Shown here: positions 4,904 to 5,661 of the stretch, in pieces
How the letters are laid out: each line of letters opens with the position of its first letter
How positions within the stretch are numbered: the first letter of the stretch is position 1
Assembly: GCA_039934375.1 (NCBI GenBank)
Contig: JBDTMH010000278.1
Span: 1-5,661, forward strand
Direction of reading: 5' to 3'
From: CAISIP01 sp039934375
GTDB lineage: Bacteria > Pseudomonadota > Gammaproteobacteria > Burkholderiales > Burkholderiaceae_C
DNA: 5,661 nt
Position numbers and translations under genes: made by a program
The notes under the pieces: model-generated
What the model saw: only the letters and a program-made list of their open reading frames with translations
Told to the model about the DNA's origin: nothing
The model's database searches: none

Positions 4904-5661
4904 ATGACCCGCACCAACGAACCACAACCGCCGGCCGGCGACACCCGTTGGCAATTCTGGATCGACCGGGGAGGTACCTTCACCGACGTGGTGGGGCGGC
5001 GGCCCGATGGTTCGCTGGTCACGCACAAGCTGTTGTCGGAAAACCCGGAGCAATACAAGGACGCGGCAGTCGCCGGCATTCGGCATCTGCTGGGATTGAA
5101 GTCTGACCAGCCGGTCACGCCCGATCTGGTCGAGTGCGTGAAGATGGGCACCACGGTGGCCACCAATGCCTTGCTCGAGCGCAAGGGCGAGCCGACGCTG
5201 CTGGTGACGACACGCGGGTTCCACGATGCCTTGCGCATCGCCTACCAGAACCGGCCACGCTTGTTCGACCGCCATATCATCCTGCCCGAATTGCTGTACC
5301 AGGTGGTGGTCGAGGCCGACGAACGCGTGGGCGCGCATGGCGACGTCGTGCAGATGCTGGACGCCGACGCGTTGCGTGCCGCGATGCAGACGCAGTTTGC
5401 ACGGGGTTTGCGCGGCGTGGCGATCGTGTTCATGCACGGTTACCGCTACACCGACCATGAACGCGCGGCCAAAGGCATCGCGCAGGAGATCGGCTTCACG
5501 CAGATCAGCACTTCGCATGAGACCAGTCCGATGATGAAGTTCGTCGGCCGGGGCGACACGACCGTGGTCGACGCCTATCTGTCGCCGATCCTGGGGCGCT
5601 ACGTGGCGCGTGTGGCGCAGGAGATGCCTGGTGTGCGGCTGTTCTTCATGCAGTCGTCGGG
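4904..5661 (+). CDS. ATP-dependent 5-oxoprolinase / hydantoinase A-type enzyme, N-terminal part (3' end outside window)
   Basis: The frame stays open to the window edge, giving 252 complete residues of the HyuA half of the hydantoinase/oxoprolinase family. 5-Oxoprolinase opens 5-oxo-L-proline to L-glutamate using ATP in the cytoplasm. FWIDRGGTFTDVV at residues 18-30 is the phosphate-binding loop of the actin-like ATPase fold. HKLLSENPEQYKDAAVAGIR at 41-60, MGTTVATNALLERKG at 81-95, RIAYQNRPRLFDR at 111-123 and GRGDTTVVDAYLSPIL at 215-230 follow. The ENPEQY and YQNRPRLFDR stretches look more like true 5-oxoprolinases than HyuA subunits of hydantoinases, which is a judgement from memory. If so, the full protein should be about 1,200 residues with a fused HyuB half. 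The start at 4904 has only a weak ribosome-binding site and follows the regulator stop by 16 bases, consistent with cotranscription. The family is certain; the exact substrate is likely but not proven. Confidence 0.92.
   Translation, partial: MTRTNEPQPPAGDTRWQFWIDRGGTFTDVVGRRPDGSLVTHKLLSENPEQYKDAAVAGIRHLLGLKSDQPVTPDLVECVKMGTTVATNALLERKGEPTLLVTTRGFHDALRIAYQNRPRLFDRHIILPELLYQVVVEADERVGAHGDVVQMLDADALRAAMQTQFARGLRGVAIVFMHGYRYTDHERAAKGIAQEIGFTQISTSHETSPMMKFVGRGDTTVVDAYLSPILGRYVARVAQEMPGVRLFFMQSS

Noticed and set aside
4324..5238. Minus-strand open frame of 304 codons opposite the regulator and the 5-oxoprolinase gene
   Set aside because: Both genes on the other strand carry strong family motifs. 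This frame has an Arg- and His-rich composition and no recognisable domain.
1..5661. CRISPR arrays, insertion sequences, tRNA or rRNA genes
   Set aside because: No spaced repeats, transposase motifs, terminal inverted repeats or RNA-gene folds were seen. Nearly the whole window is coding.

Overview
The window is a GC-rich bacterial fragment with dense coding and short gaps. It looks like a betaproteobacterium, most likely Burkholderiales (Bordetella, Achromobacter and their relatives). That assignment rests on base composition, on the TRAP receptor type and on the regulator family; no phylogenetic marker is present. There are six genes in two divergent units. Both outermost genes are cut by the window edges.

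The leftward unit (minus strand, 4134 down to 1) reads dctP, dctQ, dctM, crcB/fluC, sulfatase. The first three encode a complete tripartite ATP-independent periplasmic (TRAP) transporter: a secreted solute receptor, a small four-helix membrane subunit and a large permease. A fluoride channel of the CrcB/Fluc family starts 13 bases after dctM. The N-terminal 286 residues of a cysteine-type sulfatase follow, in the same reading frame as crcB and separated from it by one TGA and 45 bases.

The rightward unit (plus strand, 4354 to 5661) reads a MarR-like winged-helix regulator, then the N-terminal 252 residues of an ATP-dependent 5-oxoprolinase/hydantoinase-type enzyme, 16 bases apart. The 219-base divergent region (4135-4353) holds candidate promoters for both units with overlapping -35 boxes. 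It also holds an 18-base A/T palindrome over the regulator's predicted -10 box, which is a good candidate operator.

The simplest reading is an uptake-and-use module. The TRAP system imports a small carboxylate, most likely 5-oxoproline (pyroglutamate) or a similar lactam. The 5-oxoprolinase opens it to glutamate with ATP, and the regulator between them senses the substrate. The roles of the fluoride channel and the sulfatase in this unit are not explained by that model.

The most interesting structural signal is a textbook intrinsic-terminator shape inside the first codons of dctQ: a 9-bp GC-rich stem followed by six unpaired U. A smaller stem-loop lies just upstream in the dctP-dctQ gap. Together they could make the receptor far more abundant than the membrane subunits.
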